Shown here in pieces: positions 1 through 7,963 of a stretch of DNA of 64,000 nucleotides (positions within the stretch are counted from its first letter, which is position 1; every line of letters starts with the position of its first letter). The translations under genes and the position numbers were made by a program. The stretch spans positions 62,001 to 126,000 of the forward strand of contig LLKB01000005.1 in assembly GCA_001414325.1 (NCBI GenBank), in the 5' to 3' direction. The stretch is from Butyribacter intestini. Lineage in GTDB: Bacteria; Bacillota; Clostridia; Lachnospirales; Lachnospiraceae. The notes under the pieces were generated by a model. It was not told the DNA's origin and ran no database searches. It worked only from the letters and a program-made list of their open reading frames with translations.

Positions 1-1476
1 ATAAAAACTCCTGTAATCCATATTTATCGTTCCGACGATAACGGCATCCTCCGTAAGTATCTGTTTTGCATGAATAAATCCCGGTGTATATTCATAAATC
101 CTTACACCTTCTCTAAGTAAAACTCCATAATTGTAATTCGTAAGCATTTTCACCTGCTTTTTATCCGGTATATTTGGTGTAATTATCCTTACATCGACAC
201 CTCTCTTTACTGCTTCTATAAGAGACTGCTTCATATAATCTTCTATTATAAGGTATGGCGTCGTTATATAAAGATATTTGTTTGAGTACATTATCATCTG
301 ATTGTAAATACTCTCTATAGGATTTCTCGGGTTATTTGCCGGTCCGTCTGATATAACCTGACAATATGTGTTTCCAACTCTAGGATATATTGCTTTATAC
401 TTAAGATAATCTATATGTTTTTCGTCTCTGCCACAGACCTCCCACATCTGCAAAAATACAACTGTAAGTCCCCATACACCCTCACCGCATATCCTGACAC
501 CCGTATCTTTCCACACTCCAAAGCGTTCGATGAGATTTGCATATTCATCCGCAAGGTTAAACCCTCCTGTATATCCTACTTCTCCGTCTATTATAAGTAT
601 CTTCTGATGAGAACGGAAATTCATGTAAAGTTCGCCGGTATATTTGTGAATAGGGTTAAATACCCTTACCTCAAATCCCTCATCCTCTAAAACACGCTTG
701 AAATACTTGCCTGTTCTTATAGCTGCACCGAAATCATCATACATAAACTTGACCTCGACACCCTCGTCTATCTTTCTAAGCAGTATCTCATGCAGTTTAT
801 CCCAGATTGCTCCCTCAGCAACAATAAAGAAATCAATAAGTATAAACTTTTCCGCTTTTTCAAGATCCGCAAAAATGTCCTCAAACACATCTTCACCCAT
901 AGGATAATACGAGACTTCATTTCCACCGGTAAACATATATTTTTCGGCAGACATATATTTCACCATACGCCCTGCAACGGGATTTTTAGCAATATATTCA
1001 GCCGTAACCTTTTTGTCTTCCAGCAAAAACTGATTTCCATATGAAATCTGTCTTAATATATGGCGGTCAAGATATTTTCTTTTTTTACTTGATCTTCCCC
1101 AAAGATAATACATAAAAAAACCGCTTATCGGCAAAAGAAGTACAATGGATATCCACGCAAGCCTGTATGACGGACTCTGGTTGCGGTTTACCAGTGTTAC
1201 AATAGCTATAACAGAAATAATTTCTACTATAAAATAGAAAAATACCGTAAACTGTCTGAGTAAAAATGGCAGGAAAATAATAAGCAATACCTGTAAAAAA
1301 ACTATCAATGCAGTGACAAGCACTCTTAAAAATCCACTGAGATTATTCTGTACCCGACCCTTAAGTCCCTTTAAATATCTCTTTTTTTCACTTTCATTGT
1401 GCTGTGAATTTTTCTTTTTTTTATTTTTCCTTACCCATTTTTCATAGGCAGAATCTGAATTAAAAAACTTTTCCAA
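1..1476 (-). CDS. cls: Cardiolipin synthase, 3' end outside the window
   Basis: Membrane enzyme that joins phosphatidylglycerol units into cardiolipin. Reading from a TTG at 1476, which sits 8 bases after AGGAGG, the frame is open for 492 codons to the window edge. After a basic N-terminus come two hydrophobic segments, then two phospholipase D motifs. The first is HQKILIIDG, a perfect HxKxxxxDG. The second begins HAKQILTED and continues GTINMDYRSF at the edge. The second motif has Glu where Asp is usual, followed by Asp. Clostridial Cls proteins run about 500-530 residues, so only a short tail is missing. It is divergent from the nuclease gene at 1685. The family call is firm; the start rests on the ribosome site because no ATG fits. 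Confidence 0.9.
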   Translation of the reverse strand, partial: MEKFFNSDSAYEKWVRKNKKKKNSQHNESEKKRYLKGLKGRVQNNLSGFLRVLVTALIVFLQVLLIIFLPFLLRQFTVFFYFIVEIISVIAIVTLVNRNQSPSYRLAWISIVLLLPISGFFMYYLWGRSSKKRKYLDRHILRQISYGNQFLLEDKKVTAEYIAKNPVAGRMVKYMSAEKYMFTGGNEVSYYPMGEDVFEDIFADLEKAEKFILIDFFIVAEGAIWDKLHEILLRKIDEGVEVKFMYDDFGAAIRTGKYFKRVLEDEGFEVRVFNPIHKYTGELYMNFRSHQKILIIDGEVGYTGGFNLADEYANLIERFGVWKDTGVRICGEGVWGLTVVFLQMWEVCGRDEKHIDYLKYKAIYPRVGNTYCQVISDGPANNPRNPIESIYNQMIMYSNKYLYITTPYLIIEDYMKQSLIEAVKRGVDVRIITPNIPDKKQVKMLTNYNYGVLLREGVRIYEYTPGFIHAKQILTEDAVIVGTINMDYRSFY

Positions 1477-1600
1477 TTAGACTACCTCCTGAAACGCTTT
1501 ACTTAACATTCTAACACAAATGGGATGGGTTTGGCAAATAAATGTTCTCTATAATACTATGGGAAACAAACTATTTTGTCTTTTGATAAATTTTATTTTT

Positions 1601-1629
1601 TTGTCCGTCTTTTTATGTGATATTATTAT
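1601..1629 (+). promoter_or_regulatory. Sigma-70 type promoter for the RNase H-like gene
   Basis: TTGTCC and TATTAT are separated by exactly 17 bases, about 55 bases before the ATG at 1685. The surrounding sequence is very A+T rich, so this is a plausible rather than a unique match. Confidence 0.45.
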
Positions 1630-1684
1630 ATATGTGGTATTATTATAAGAAGTTATTATTTTTATTTTTTGAATCGAGGTTTTT

Positions 1685-2923
1685 ATGAAAGTTTTTGATT
1701 ATATATGCAAGTCACCTAAGTTTAAGTATTTTTTTAAACATCCGACAGATAATATCCTTTTTTTTGATATTGAGACTACCGGTTTGTCTCCTAATGCTTC
1801 TTCACTCTATATGATTGGTGTTATGTTTTTTGACAACAGTGACGGCAGCTGGCATTTGAAACAGTTTTTTGCTGATAATTATAAGAGTGAAGCTGATATG
1901 ATAAATTCTTTTCTTGATATTTTGGAAGATTATGATTATTTATATCATTTTAACGGTAAGACCTTTGATATTCCTTATGTTTTAAATAAGTGTTCTAAGC
2001 ACAGCATTTCTCTTTCTGAGCACTGCGATAATATCTTAAATGATAAGGAGGACTCTTTTTCAATTGATATTCTTGCCGGCATCCGCCCCGTCAAGAAAAT
2101 GCTTGGTCTTACTAAGGCAAACCAGACGGCTCTTGAAAGATGGCTTGGTATCATAAGGGATGATAAATTTGATGGTGGAAAGCTTATTCCTGTTTATACA
2201 GATTTTATGCAGAAAAAAATTCTTGCTCCTGAAAAGGCTGAAGAACTTGAAAAAATACTGCTTCTCCACAATTATGAAGATATTGAAAATATGTTAAATG
2301 TTGCAAGCATCATGTCATACAATGATATTTCGACACTCTCACCGTTTTCGGACGATGAGACTGTTTTCAGCGGATATTCAAAGCATTTTGATATTACAGA
2401 AATTACTATTGATGACGATGGTATGCTTAATATATCCTGCTCTTTTCCGGAACTTATCTTTCCTAAAAGTCTTGAAACCAGTATTACTTTTCCTGAGAGC
2501 AATTCCGAAGAGTATAAATATACAGATGATATGCAGATTGTTTTTGAAAATGATACCATTTTACTTAAAGTTCCTATCTTATCGGGTGTCTTATATAATT
2601 ACATAAAAAACTACAAAGACTATTATTATTTTTCTGATAAAGATACGGCACTACATAAAAGCGTTGCTAATTACATGGATAAAAAGTACAGAAAAAAGGC
2701 TACTGCCAAAACCTGTTACACTAAAAAACAGGGATATTTTATACCAACCTTAAAAACTTGTAAAAAAAACAAAGCTGACACTGACAATATTTTTACCGAA
2801 TATAAACTGTCATTGCGTGATAAGATTTCCTTTTATAATATAGATACTATTCCTACTCTAGAAACAGCCAATAAAAACAATGGCTTCTGGAAAAATTATG
2901 TCTGTATGCAGCTACGCTTCTGA
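1685..2923 (+). CDS. YprB-type RNase H-like / 3'-5' exonuclease-fold protein
   Basis: 412-residue soluble protein whose N-terminal 200 residues have the RNase H-like (RNase_H_2, YprB) exonuclease fold. The DEDD-type first motif reads FFDIETTGL at about residues 26-34. An HFNGKTFDIPY segment at about residues 93-103 matches the second acidic motif, and a HNYEDIENM segment at about 190-200 supplies the later one. These residues predict a metal-dependent nuclease, but the substrate is unknown in this family. The C-terminal half is lysine-rich and has no recognised domain. It is transcribed alone, divergent from cls, and is followed by a clear terminator hairpin. The fold call is firm and the biochemical role is inferred. 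Confidence 0.8.
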   Translation: MKVFDYICKSPKFKYFFKHPTDNILFFDIETTGLSPNASSLYMIGVMFFDNSDGSWHLKQFFADNYKSEADMINSFLDILEDYDYLYHFNGKTFDIPYVLNKCSKHSISLSEHCDNILNDKEDSFSIDILAGIRPVKKMLGLTKANQTALERWLGIIRDDKFDGGKLIPVYTDFMQKKILAPEKAEELEKILLLHNYEDIENMLNVASIMSYNDISTLSPFSDDETVFSGYSKHFDITEITIDDDGMLNISCSFPELIFPKSLETSITFPESNSEEYKYTDDMQIVFENDTILLKVPILSGVLYNYIKNYKDYYYFSDKDTALHKSVANYMDKKYRKKATAKTCYTKKQGYFIPTLKTCKKNKADTDNIFTEYKLSLRDKISFYNIDTIPTLETANKNNGFWKNYVCMQLRF

Positions 2924-3035
2924 TACAAACAAATAGTCGCACGTGACTCTTTCGCACTTGAGCGGAATACATAGCATTTATTTCTTTTTTGCAAAATGTG
3001 CATCCTCACGAAGTGTTTTTTATGTTATAAAAAAC

Positions 3036-3078
3036 AAAAGCCTTTACGGGTATATAAAAAATATCCGTAAAGACTTTT
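3036..3078 (+). terminator. Rho-independent terminator after the RNase H-like gene
   Basis: CTTTACGG with TAT pairs with ATA plus CCGTAAAG around an A-rich loop, flanked by A and T runs. It lies about 115 bases after the stop at 2923. The run of A before the stem makes it usable in both directions. Confidence 0.7.
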
Positions 3079-3188
3079 ATCTAATATATAAATATATTTC
3101 TACACTTTTTCCTTATATAACTAACTGAATAATATGTAAAATCATTGTATGCGAAAAGTATTAATTTACATAGTCCGTGCAAAACACA

Positions 3189-3332
3189 TCAATTATAAAG
3201 TGAAATACCATATCTTATTTTGCGGCATATCTTGTAAATTATAACACCTACCATACCGGCTACCGTACCGAGAGTTACTGCAATTCCTAAAATTCCGCCT
3301 AAGATAATAACAATCCACATGATTATATTCAT
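3189..3332 (-). CDS. Small hydrophobic membrane protein, 47 residues
   Basis: The ATG at 3332 is preceded by an AGAGGT ribosome site 7 bases away, so it is preferred over an in-frame start 54 bases upstream that lacks one. The product opens MNIIMWIVIILGGILG and is almost wholly hydrophobic through residue 33, with a Gly-rich segment, then ends in a basic tail (KICRKIRYG). That pattern predicts one or two membrane spans with the C-terminus inside the cell. I do not recognise a family. It stands alone between two minus-strand spacers and could be a small membrane regulator or a spurious open frame; the ribosome site and membrane character favour a real gene. Confidence 0.5.
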   Translation of the reverse strand: MNIIMWIVIILGGILGIAVTLGTVAGMVGVIIYKICRKIRYGISLYN

Positions 3333-3480
3333 AATAATACCTCTATTCTGCACTGTCCGATTAATTTTCGTTTCTAAAGACCGCATACCAACTTATGCCA
3401 GACAGTGCCATGACATAAGTATATATGATACACTGTCTTATCAAAGCTTTTGTCTGTTTCTTTAAAACCCGAAATGCAGG

Positions 3481-3906
3481 TTATAAGGTATTATTTTGTT
3501 TTTCGCCGTCCTTTGCGTGTATATACATTATCACCGTAATACCGAAAAATATGATGCCTGATAACAGTATTATAAGTGATACATAAGTCATGTAAGCAAA
3601 ATTATAAGTTAAATCCTGAACATATCCCGTCAAAAAACGTGTTCTATAATTTTGCCTTGCATTTAATCTTATAGACTGAATAATTTCCTGAACTATATAA
3701 CTTTCATTTCCGCCAATCCTAAGAAGCTCATCCGTGCATATATCCCGGCATTGGCTTATTGTATCAGATATGCTGATTATCTCATGTTTTCCTTTATCTG
3801 TGTACTCAAAAATGGACTCTGCCTTTGGAATATCAAAGCACATTCCTGCTATTAAAAATATTATTATCAGAAAACTGATAGACCTTTTTTTAGTTACACA
3901 TTTCAT
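3481..3906 (-). CDS. Hypothetical membrane-anchored exported protein
   Basis: 141 residues, with GAGGTGAG 6-10 bases before the ATG. A basic start (MKCVTKKRS) leads into a hydrophobic segment at residues 9-23, consistent with a signal anchor or a cleaved signal peptide ending near PKAES. A second membrane span lies at about 104-128, followed by a short charged tail (HAKDGEKQ). The middle, about 75 residues, would sit outside the membrane and contains two cysteines close together (CRDIC) that could form a disulfide. No family recognised. It is divergent from the MarR operon, with about 270 bases between them that hold a repeat, a promoter and an operator. Confidence 0.6.
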   Translation of the reverse strand: MKCVTKKRSISFLIIIFLIAGMCFDIPKAESIFEYTDKGKHEIISISDTISQCRDICTDELLRIGGNESYIVQEIIQSIRLNARQNYRTRFLTGYVQDLTYNFAYMTYVSLIILLSGIIFFGITVIMYIHAKDGEKQNNTL

Positions 3907-4004
3907 TAGAACTCACCTCATGGTGTATTTTAACAAATTTATATTTTTATTGCAACAGCCGTATGCAACACAACTGTTAGCCGTTGAACTATTATCTTTA
4001 TAAG

Positions 4005-4038
4005 CCAAGCGGATATTTACAATCCGCTCTGCTGCTTG
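4005..4038. repeat. Dispersed stem-loop repeat, copy 1
   Basis: AGCGGA and TCCGCT are perfect 6-base arms around TATTTACAA, followed by CTGCTGCTTG. Related copies lie at 9036-9069, 47471-47502 and, more diverged, 61101-61134. All are between genes. Confidence 0.65.
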
Positions 4039-4067
4039 TTTGATATTATTAAACTTTTTCGCAAAAC

Positions 4068-4096
4068 TTGACATTTTAAATTTTTTCATTCATAAT
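4068..4096 (+). promoter_or_regulatory. Promoter of the MarR operon
   Basis: TTGACA at 4068-4073 and CATAAT at 4091-4096 are separated by 17 bases. The predicted transcription start is near 4103, exactly where the inverted repeat begins. Confidence 0.8.
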
Positions 4097-4102
4097 ATTC
4101 AC

Positions 4103-4144
4103 TTAGATTACTAATAGTTAGTTTTCTAACCATTAGTAATCTAA
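4103..4144. promoter_or_regulatory. Long inverted-repeat operator, probably bound by the adjacent MarR protein
   Basis: Two 19-base arms (4103-4121 and 4126-4144) match at 18 of 19 positions around a 4-base centre. The arm reads TTAGATTACTAATAGTTAG. It covers the predicted transcription start of the marR gene, so a bound repressor would block its own operon. The arms are unusually long for a MarR site and each contains a shorter TTACTAAT element. Confidence 0.8.
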
Positions 4145-4175
4145 CTATAATATATCTTTGAAAGGAAAACATATC

Positions 4176-4616
4176 ATGAGTGAATCGCTTCATTACCTTC
4201 TTATGACAGATCATCTGATGGTTCAGAAATCACTTATCACAAGTGTAAAAGATACGGGACTTACTTCCGGTCAGCCAAAAGTTCTCGATTATCTCAAAAA
4301 TCATGATGGTGCTGTTCAAAAAGATATTGCCATAAACTGCCACATAGAACCGGCTTCTCTGACGACAATATTAAACGGCATGGAAAACAAAGGATACATA
4401 ACAAGAAACATCTGCACACAAAACAGAAAATACTTAAATGTGCATCTTACCAAACTCGGTTGGAAATATGTAGAACGTCTTAAAAAAGAATTTGCCAAAA
4501 TAGAAAATCTGGCATTAAAAACATTTACGGACACTGAAAAAGAACAACTTATTTTTCTACTTGAAAAACTCTATGACAATCTTTCAGAAATAAGGAAGGA
4601 GGGTACCACAAAATGA
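4176..4616 (+). CDS. MarR-family transcriptional regulator
   Basis: 146-residue winged-helix repressor. The ATG at 4176 follows AAAGGAAA by about 7 bases; an upstream TTG in frame lacks a ribosome site. The helix-turn-helix covers about residues 47-75, with GAVQKDIAINCHIEPASLTTI leading to the recognition helix, and the wing covers KGYITRNICTQNRKYLNV. Helices at both ends form the dimer interface. The gene overlaps the next start by four bases (ATGA), so both are translated from one message. The near-perfect inverted repeat over the promoter supports autorepression. The ligand is unknown; the partner membrane/kinase protein suggests it may be sensed or transported there, which is only inference. 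Confidence 0.88.
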   Translation: MSESLHYLLMTDHLMVQKSLITSVKDTGLTSGQPKVLDYLKNHDGAVQKDIAINCHIEPASLTTILNGMENKGYITRNICTQNRKYLNVHLTKLGWKYVERLKKEFAKIENLALKTFTDTEKEQLIFLLEKLYDNLSEIRKEGTTK

Positions 4617-5926
4617 AACAAAAACATATGCATATCAGGATTCCGATGTATTTTATCGGTCTTTTTATAATGACTGCCGGAGTTGCATTATCGGTAAAAT
4701 CTAATCTTGGAGTGTCTCCCGTCAGCTCAATCCCCTACACGATAACCTGTGTCTGGGGCATAGAAATGGGTAAGGCAACGATATTATTTCATATCGTACT
4801 TGTCATTCTTCAAATTCTTTTACTTAGGAAAAACTTTAAAGCCAAAAGTCTGCTTCAGGTAGTCGTAGGTGTCATCTTCGGTTATTTTACAACTTTTTGC
4901 AACTATATAGCTTCATTCCTGCCAACGCCTGACAACTATCCTGTCCGCATAGCAATGCTTCTTGTCAGCACTATCCTTGTTGCTTTCGGAATATTTTTAT
5001 ATCTTCCCGCCGACCTTATCCCACTTGCCGGAGAGGGTGCAATGTCTGCCGTTTCGCAAATAAGCGGAATGGAATTTGCAAAGGTAAAAGTACGCTTTGA
5101 CTGTAGCATGGTAGTCATATCAATGACAACCTGTCTTATCGCACTTCACAGTCTGGGAAGTGTCGGTGTGGGAACTATCGCAGCCGCCATTCTTGTCGGT
5201 ACGGTTCTTGGATTTATTAACAAACTTGTCGGAGATAAGCGTGACCGTCTACTTGGAAAAATACCTGACAAAAACACTGACGAAAATGTACTTGAAGACG
5301 ATGAAAAACAGAATTATGTTATCACTATATCAAGAGAATTTGGAAGTGGTGGACGAGATATAGGAAAACTTATAGCAAACCAACTTGGTTTTAAATATTA
5401 TGACTCCGAACTTATCAAACTGGCTGCTGAAAAAAGTGGTTTTACCACGGAATTTGTCCAGGCAAATGAACAGTCGCTCAAAAATCCAATCCTACACGAC
5501 TTCTTTGAGTGGTATGCAACACCTATTGATAAATCCGAACTTCCAAAAGTTGACCAACTCTACCAGAAAGAAAAAGAGATAATAAGAGAACTTCCTGAAA
5601 AATCTTCCTGTGTAATTGTAGGTCGACTTGCAAATCACATATTAAAAGATTACGAAAAATCGTACCATGTATTTATCAGTGCCGATATAGATACTGAAAT
5701 CAAAAAGACAATGCAGCGTGAAAATCTACAGCTAAAAGAAGCCGAACACAAAGTAAAGAAGGTCAATCATGAACGAACTGTTCACTGTAAATATTTCACA
5801 AAAACCAATTGGGGAAAAGCTGATAATTACAACCTAATGATACGCTCTAGTGATTTTGGATATAAGCAAACAGCAAACCTCATAATCAATGCATTCCGAT
5901 TAAAATTCAAATCATGCGAATTTTAG
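4613..5926 (+). CDS. YczE/YitT-like membrane domain fused to a cytidylate-kinase-like domain
   Basis: 437 residues. Residues 1-205 contain about five or six membrane spans of the YczE/DUF6198 type, including the characteristic SNLGVSPVSSIPY segment near the start. A charged linker (about 205-235) leads to a cytoplasmic kinase domain of the cytidylate-kinase-like family. Its nucleotide loop reads ISREFGSGGRDIGKLIA, and the lid region is REN with a CKYFTKTNWG segment near the end. The domain may phosphorylate a nucleoside monophosphate or another small molecule, possibly one moved by the membrane part. It is translationally coupled to marR and followed by a strong terminator, so the two genes form a closed operon. 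The domain assignments are good and the substrate is unknown. Confidence 0.82.
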   Translation: MKQKHMHIRIPMYFIGLFIMTAGVALSVKSNLGVSPVSSIPYTITCVWGIEMGKATILFHIVLVILQILLLRKNFKAKSLLQVVVGVIFGYFTTFCNYIASFLPTPDNYPVRIAMLLVSTILVAFGIFLYLPADLIPLAGEGAMSAVSQISGMEFAKVKVRFDCSMVVISMTTCLIALHSLGSVGVGTIAAAILVGTVLGFINKLVGDKRDRLLGKIPDKNTDENVLEDDEKQNYVITISREFGSGGRDIGKLIANQLGFKYYDSELIKLAAEKSGFTTEFVQANEQSLKNPILHDFFEWYATPIDKSELPKVDQLYQKEKEIIRELPEKSSCVIVGRLANHILKDYEKSYHVFISADIDTEIKKTMQRENLQLKEAEHKVKKVNHERTVHCKYFTKTNWGKADNYNLMIRSSDFGYKQTANLIINAFRLKFKSCEF

Positions 5927-5937
5927 ATTTTAATATA

Positions 5938-5986
5938 TTTTTAGCCTTAGTATATAGAAATGCCTCTATACCCTAAGGCTAAAAAT
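5938..5986. terminator. Bidirectional terminator between the kinase fusion and maf
   Basis: TTTTTAGCCTTAG pairs with CTAAGGCTAAAAA, with an inner TATAG/CTATA extension. The A and T flanks serve both converging genes. Confidence 0.88.
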
Positions 5987-5998
5987 ATATATTATTCT

Positions 5999-6652
5999 TT
6001 AAATGTCTGCAATACTTTTTGCACATTCTTTCAATGTATAATATATCCTGTGCACCGGAAGACCGACTACATTATTGTAGTCTCCTCTAATACCGGATAC
6101 AAATTTGCTAAATATCCCCTGTATTCCATAACCTCCCGCTTTATCATACGGTTCATCACTGCTTATATAGTCATCTATCTCCTGACTGCTCATTTCACAA
6201 ACTTCAACATCTGTTTTTTCAGCAAAAAGTTCTATGCAGGCAGCCTTGTCATCTTTAACAAGTACAAGTGCTACCCCTGTATATACCTGATGACTTGTTC
6301 CCGATATTTTATTTATCATTCTCCTTGCATCATCCTTATCCTTTGGCTTTCCAAGTATCTCCCCATCTGCTGCAACTACCGTATCTGCACCGATTATGAT
6401 AATATTTTCTTCATTTTTTGTATCTGATGCAGCTCTCACATCTGCAATTTCCGTCTCAAAAGCCTTTTGTTTTACAAGTTCATTTGCAACTGCCAAAGCC
6501 TTTTGTTTTGCAAGTTCCATCGTAACCTGAGCCGGTTCACTGCTCGTAATTATCTCCTCGCAGTTTGAAACCTTAATATCAAATTCAATTCCAAGCATTT
6601 TTAAAAGTTCTCTTCTTCTCGGTGACTGTGACGCAAGTATGAATTTATACAT
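5999..6652 (-). CDS. maf: Maf-like nucleoside triphosphate pyrophosphatase
   Basis: 217 residues from the ATG at 6652, which has AAGGAG 6 bases before it; a longer frame would overlap the neighbouring gene. Maf proteins hydrolyse non-canonical or excess dTTP/UTP-type nucleotides. The signature LASQSPRRRELL opens the protein, the central IIGADTVVAADG segment carries the catalytic Asp, and KPKDKDDA and YDKAGGYGIQG follow in family order. There is an insertion of roughly 15 residues (about 65-80) before the GADTVV motif, making it longer than the usual 185-200. It sits 13 bases after the ACT gene and is probably co-transcribed with it. Confidence 0.93.
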   Translation of the reverse strand: MYKFILASQSPRRRELLKMLGIEFDIKVSNCEEIITSSEPAQVTMELAKQKALAVANELVKQKAFETEIADVRAASDTKNEENIIIIGADTVVAADGEILGKPKDKDDARRMINKISGTSHQVYTGVALVLVKDDKAACIELFAEKTDVEVCEMSSQEIDDYISSDEPYDKAGGYGIQGIFSKFVSGIRGDYNNVVGLPVHRIYYTLKECAKSIADI

Positions 6653-6665
6653 CTTTTTCTCCTTT

Positions 6666-7034
6666 TTAGCCAATAATCTTATATCCGGCATCTTTTAAAA
6701 CACTTAATGCCTTTTCAAAATTCTCTTTTTTTGTCAAAATATAATCCGTATTAAAAGTTGAAACAGCAAAAATCCCAATCTTATTTTCAGCTAACAATCC
6801 TGAAATTTTAGACAAAATCCCAATCAATGAAAATTTCAAAACACCCTGAATACGAAATGCTTTCCAACCATCATCTCTTTCAATAACATTTTCCGGGACA
6901 TTATCCGTAATACACACTAATGATTTTTCTTCGTCTGTCTTTCCGACAAAGACATATTCATCATCCAAATTTACAGAAGAATAGTCCGTTACTTTACACA
7001 CTGAAAAATCCTGTTCAATCTTTTTTATTTCCAT
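6666..7034 (-). CDS. ACT-domain protein (COG3603 type)
   Basis: 122 residues. The C-terminal half has the pattern of a small ACT ligand-binding domain: FRIQGVLKFSLIGILSKISG, then a second strand-helix unit FAVSTFNTDYILTKKENFEKA. The N-terminal half matches the partner domain of the COG3603 family (ACT_7). Such proteins are thought to bind amino acids, but no pathway is known. The gene lies between the membrane protein at 7082 and maf, all on the minus strand with short gaps. Family call is good; ligand and role are unknown. Confidence 0.75.
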   Translation of the reverse strand: MEIKKIEQDFSVCKVTDYSSVNLDDEYVFVGKTDEEKSLVCITDNVPENVIERDDGWKAFRIQGVLKFSLIGILSKISGLLAENKIGIFAVSTFNTDYILTKKENFEKALSVLKDAGYKIIG

Positions 7035-7081
7035 AAGTCATACCACCATTTCCAATTTGTATTTCCGTCAGGCAGACTGAT

Positions 7082-7624
7082 TCAACAGCACTTAATTCCT
7101 GCTCTCTTACACGCATCATAAAAAACAAACAATTCCGTATCTTCAAAATCCAGATGTTTTTCATATTCCTGTGCTGTCGTTTCAAATTCAAGACTGCTCC
7201 TGCCATGACATTTTATCTTCATTCTATAACAGCCCTTTTCATCATGTATGCGGTCGATAACCATCATTTTGTCAACCTCCGCAATCTCATCATATTTTAC
7301 TGCGTATTCCCTGCCGTTTATCAAAATCTTAATAGCATCACTTAAGAAACTGACTTCTAAACACATAACTCCATTTGTCCGCTTTTCCCTGATATAATAA
7401 TATACACAAACTATGATAACCGAAATCACAAGTGCGATTTCAGGAAGATTATCTCTGATATGCTCATTACCGACAATTTTAAATTGTTCAAGAACACAAC
7501 TTATGATAAACTGTGCAGCAAAACATATAATAAACAGAAGCACAGCATGAAATCCTACATTCTTCGTTCTAAAAACATTGTCATTTACTGTTATGTGATA
7601 TTCTTTTTTTATATTTTCCTCCAT
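7082..7624 (-). CDS. Membrane protein with YcxB-like C-terminal domain
   Basis: 180 residues starting at 7624 behind AGAGGTGCAGGT. Two membrane spans lie at about residues 25-45 and 62-80, followed by a cytoplasmic domain of about 100 residues with alternating strands (ILINGREYAVKYDEIAEV and YRMKIKCHG). That arrangement resembles YcxB-like or bacterial PH-type proteins, but the match is by pattern only. It ends in CKRAGIKCC. It is first in a likely three-gene run with the ACT gene and maf. Confidence 0.5.
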   Translation of the reverse strand: MEENIKKEYHITVNDNVFRTKNVGFHAVLLFIICFAAQFIISCVLEQFKIVGNEHIRDNLPEIALVISVIIVCVYYYIREKRTNGVMCLEVSFLSDAIKILINGREYAVKYDEIAEVDKMMVIDRIHDEKGCYRMKIKCHGRSSLEFETTAQEYEKHLDFEDTELFVFYDACKRAGIKCC

Positions 7625-7677
7625 ACCTGCACCTCTTGCATTTTCGTTCTCGGCAACAATTAAATGTTTAACTCCAT

Positions 7678-7795
7678 TTAAAGCCTGAGGAACATATTTT
7701 CATTAAGTTTTCTACAATCACACATAGCCTGAACAGCGGCACATTCCATTTCGACAGAAATGCAGCCATCAAATTTATGTTTTTCAAAATTTACT
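7678..7795 (-). pseudogene. Remnant of a nucleoside phosphorylase C-terminus
   Basis: Read on the minus strand, this stretch encodes HKFDGCISVEMECAAVQAMC followed by DCRK before a stop. VEMECAA is the substrate-binding signature of purine/uridine phosphorylases, about 50 residues before the C-terminus in intact proteins. Here only about 40 residues survive: the upstream part is replaced by a short repeat element and the end is cut short. No intact copy is present in the window. Confidence 0.65.
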
Positions 7796-7798
7796 CTA

Positions 7799-7955
7799 GT
7801 GTACTGTATCAATAACATTTCGCCAAATAACTTGCATAAATTTCCATTTGCTGTGTTGTTGTCAATCGCCGTAGCCCGCTACGGCTCATTCCTCCACCTT
7901 GCAGAATGAAAATTTACCCTGCGTTATTTAGCTGAAAATCAATGATACACTACAC
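7799..7955. mobile_element. MITE-like element with TA target duplication
   Basis: 157 bases bounded by TA on each side. The ends read GTGTACTGTATCA and, on the other strand, GTGTAGTGTATCA, matching at 12 of 13. Similarity continues inward for about 55 bases on each side. The centre carries a perfect palindrome, GCCGTAGC with GCTACGGC. The TA duplication and inverted ends are typical of non-autonomous relatives of IS630/Tc1 elements. It abuts the phosphorylase remnant and probably helped to break that gene. Confidence 0.6.
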
Positions 7956-7963
7956 TAGTTTCT

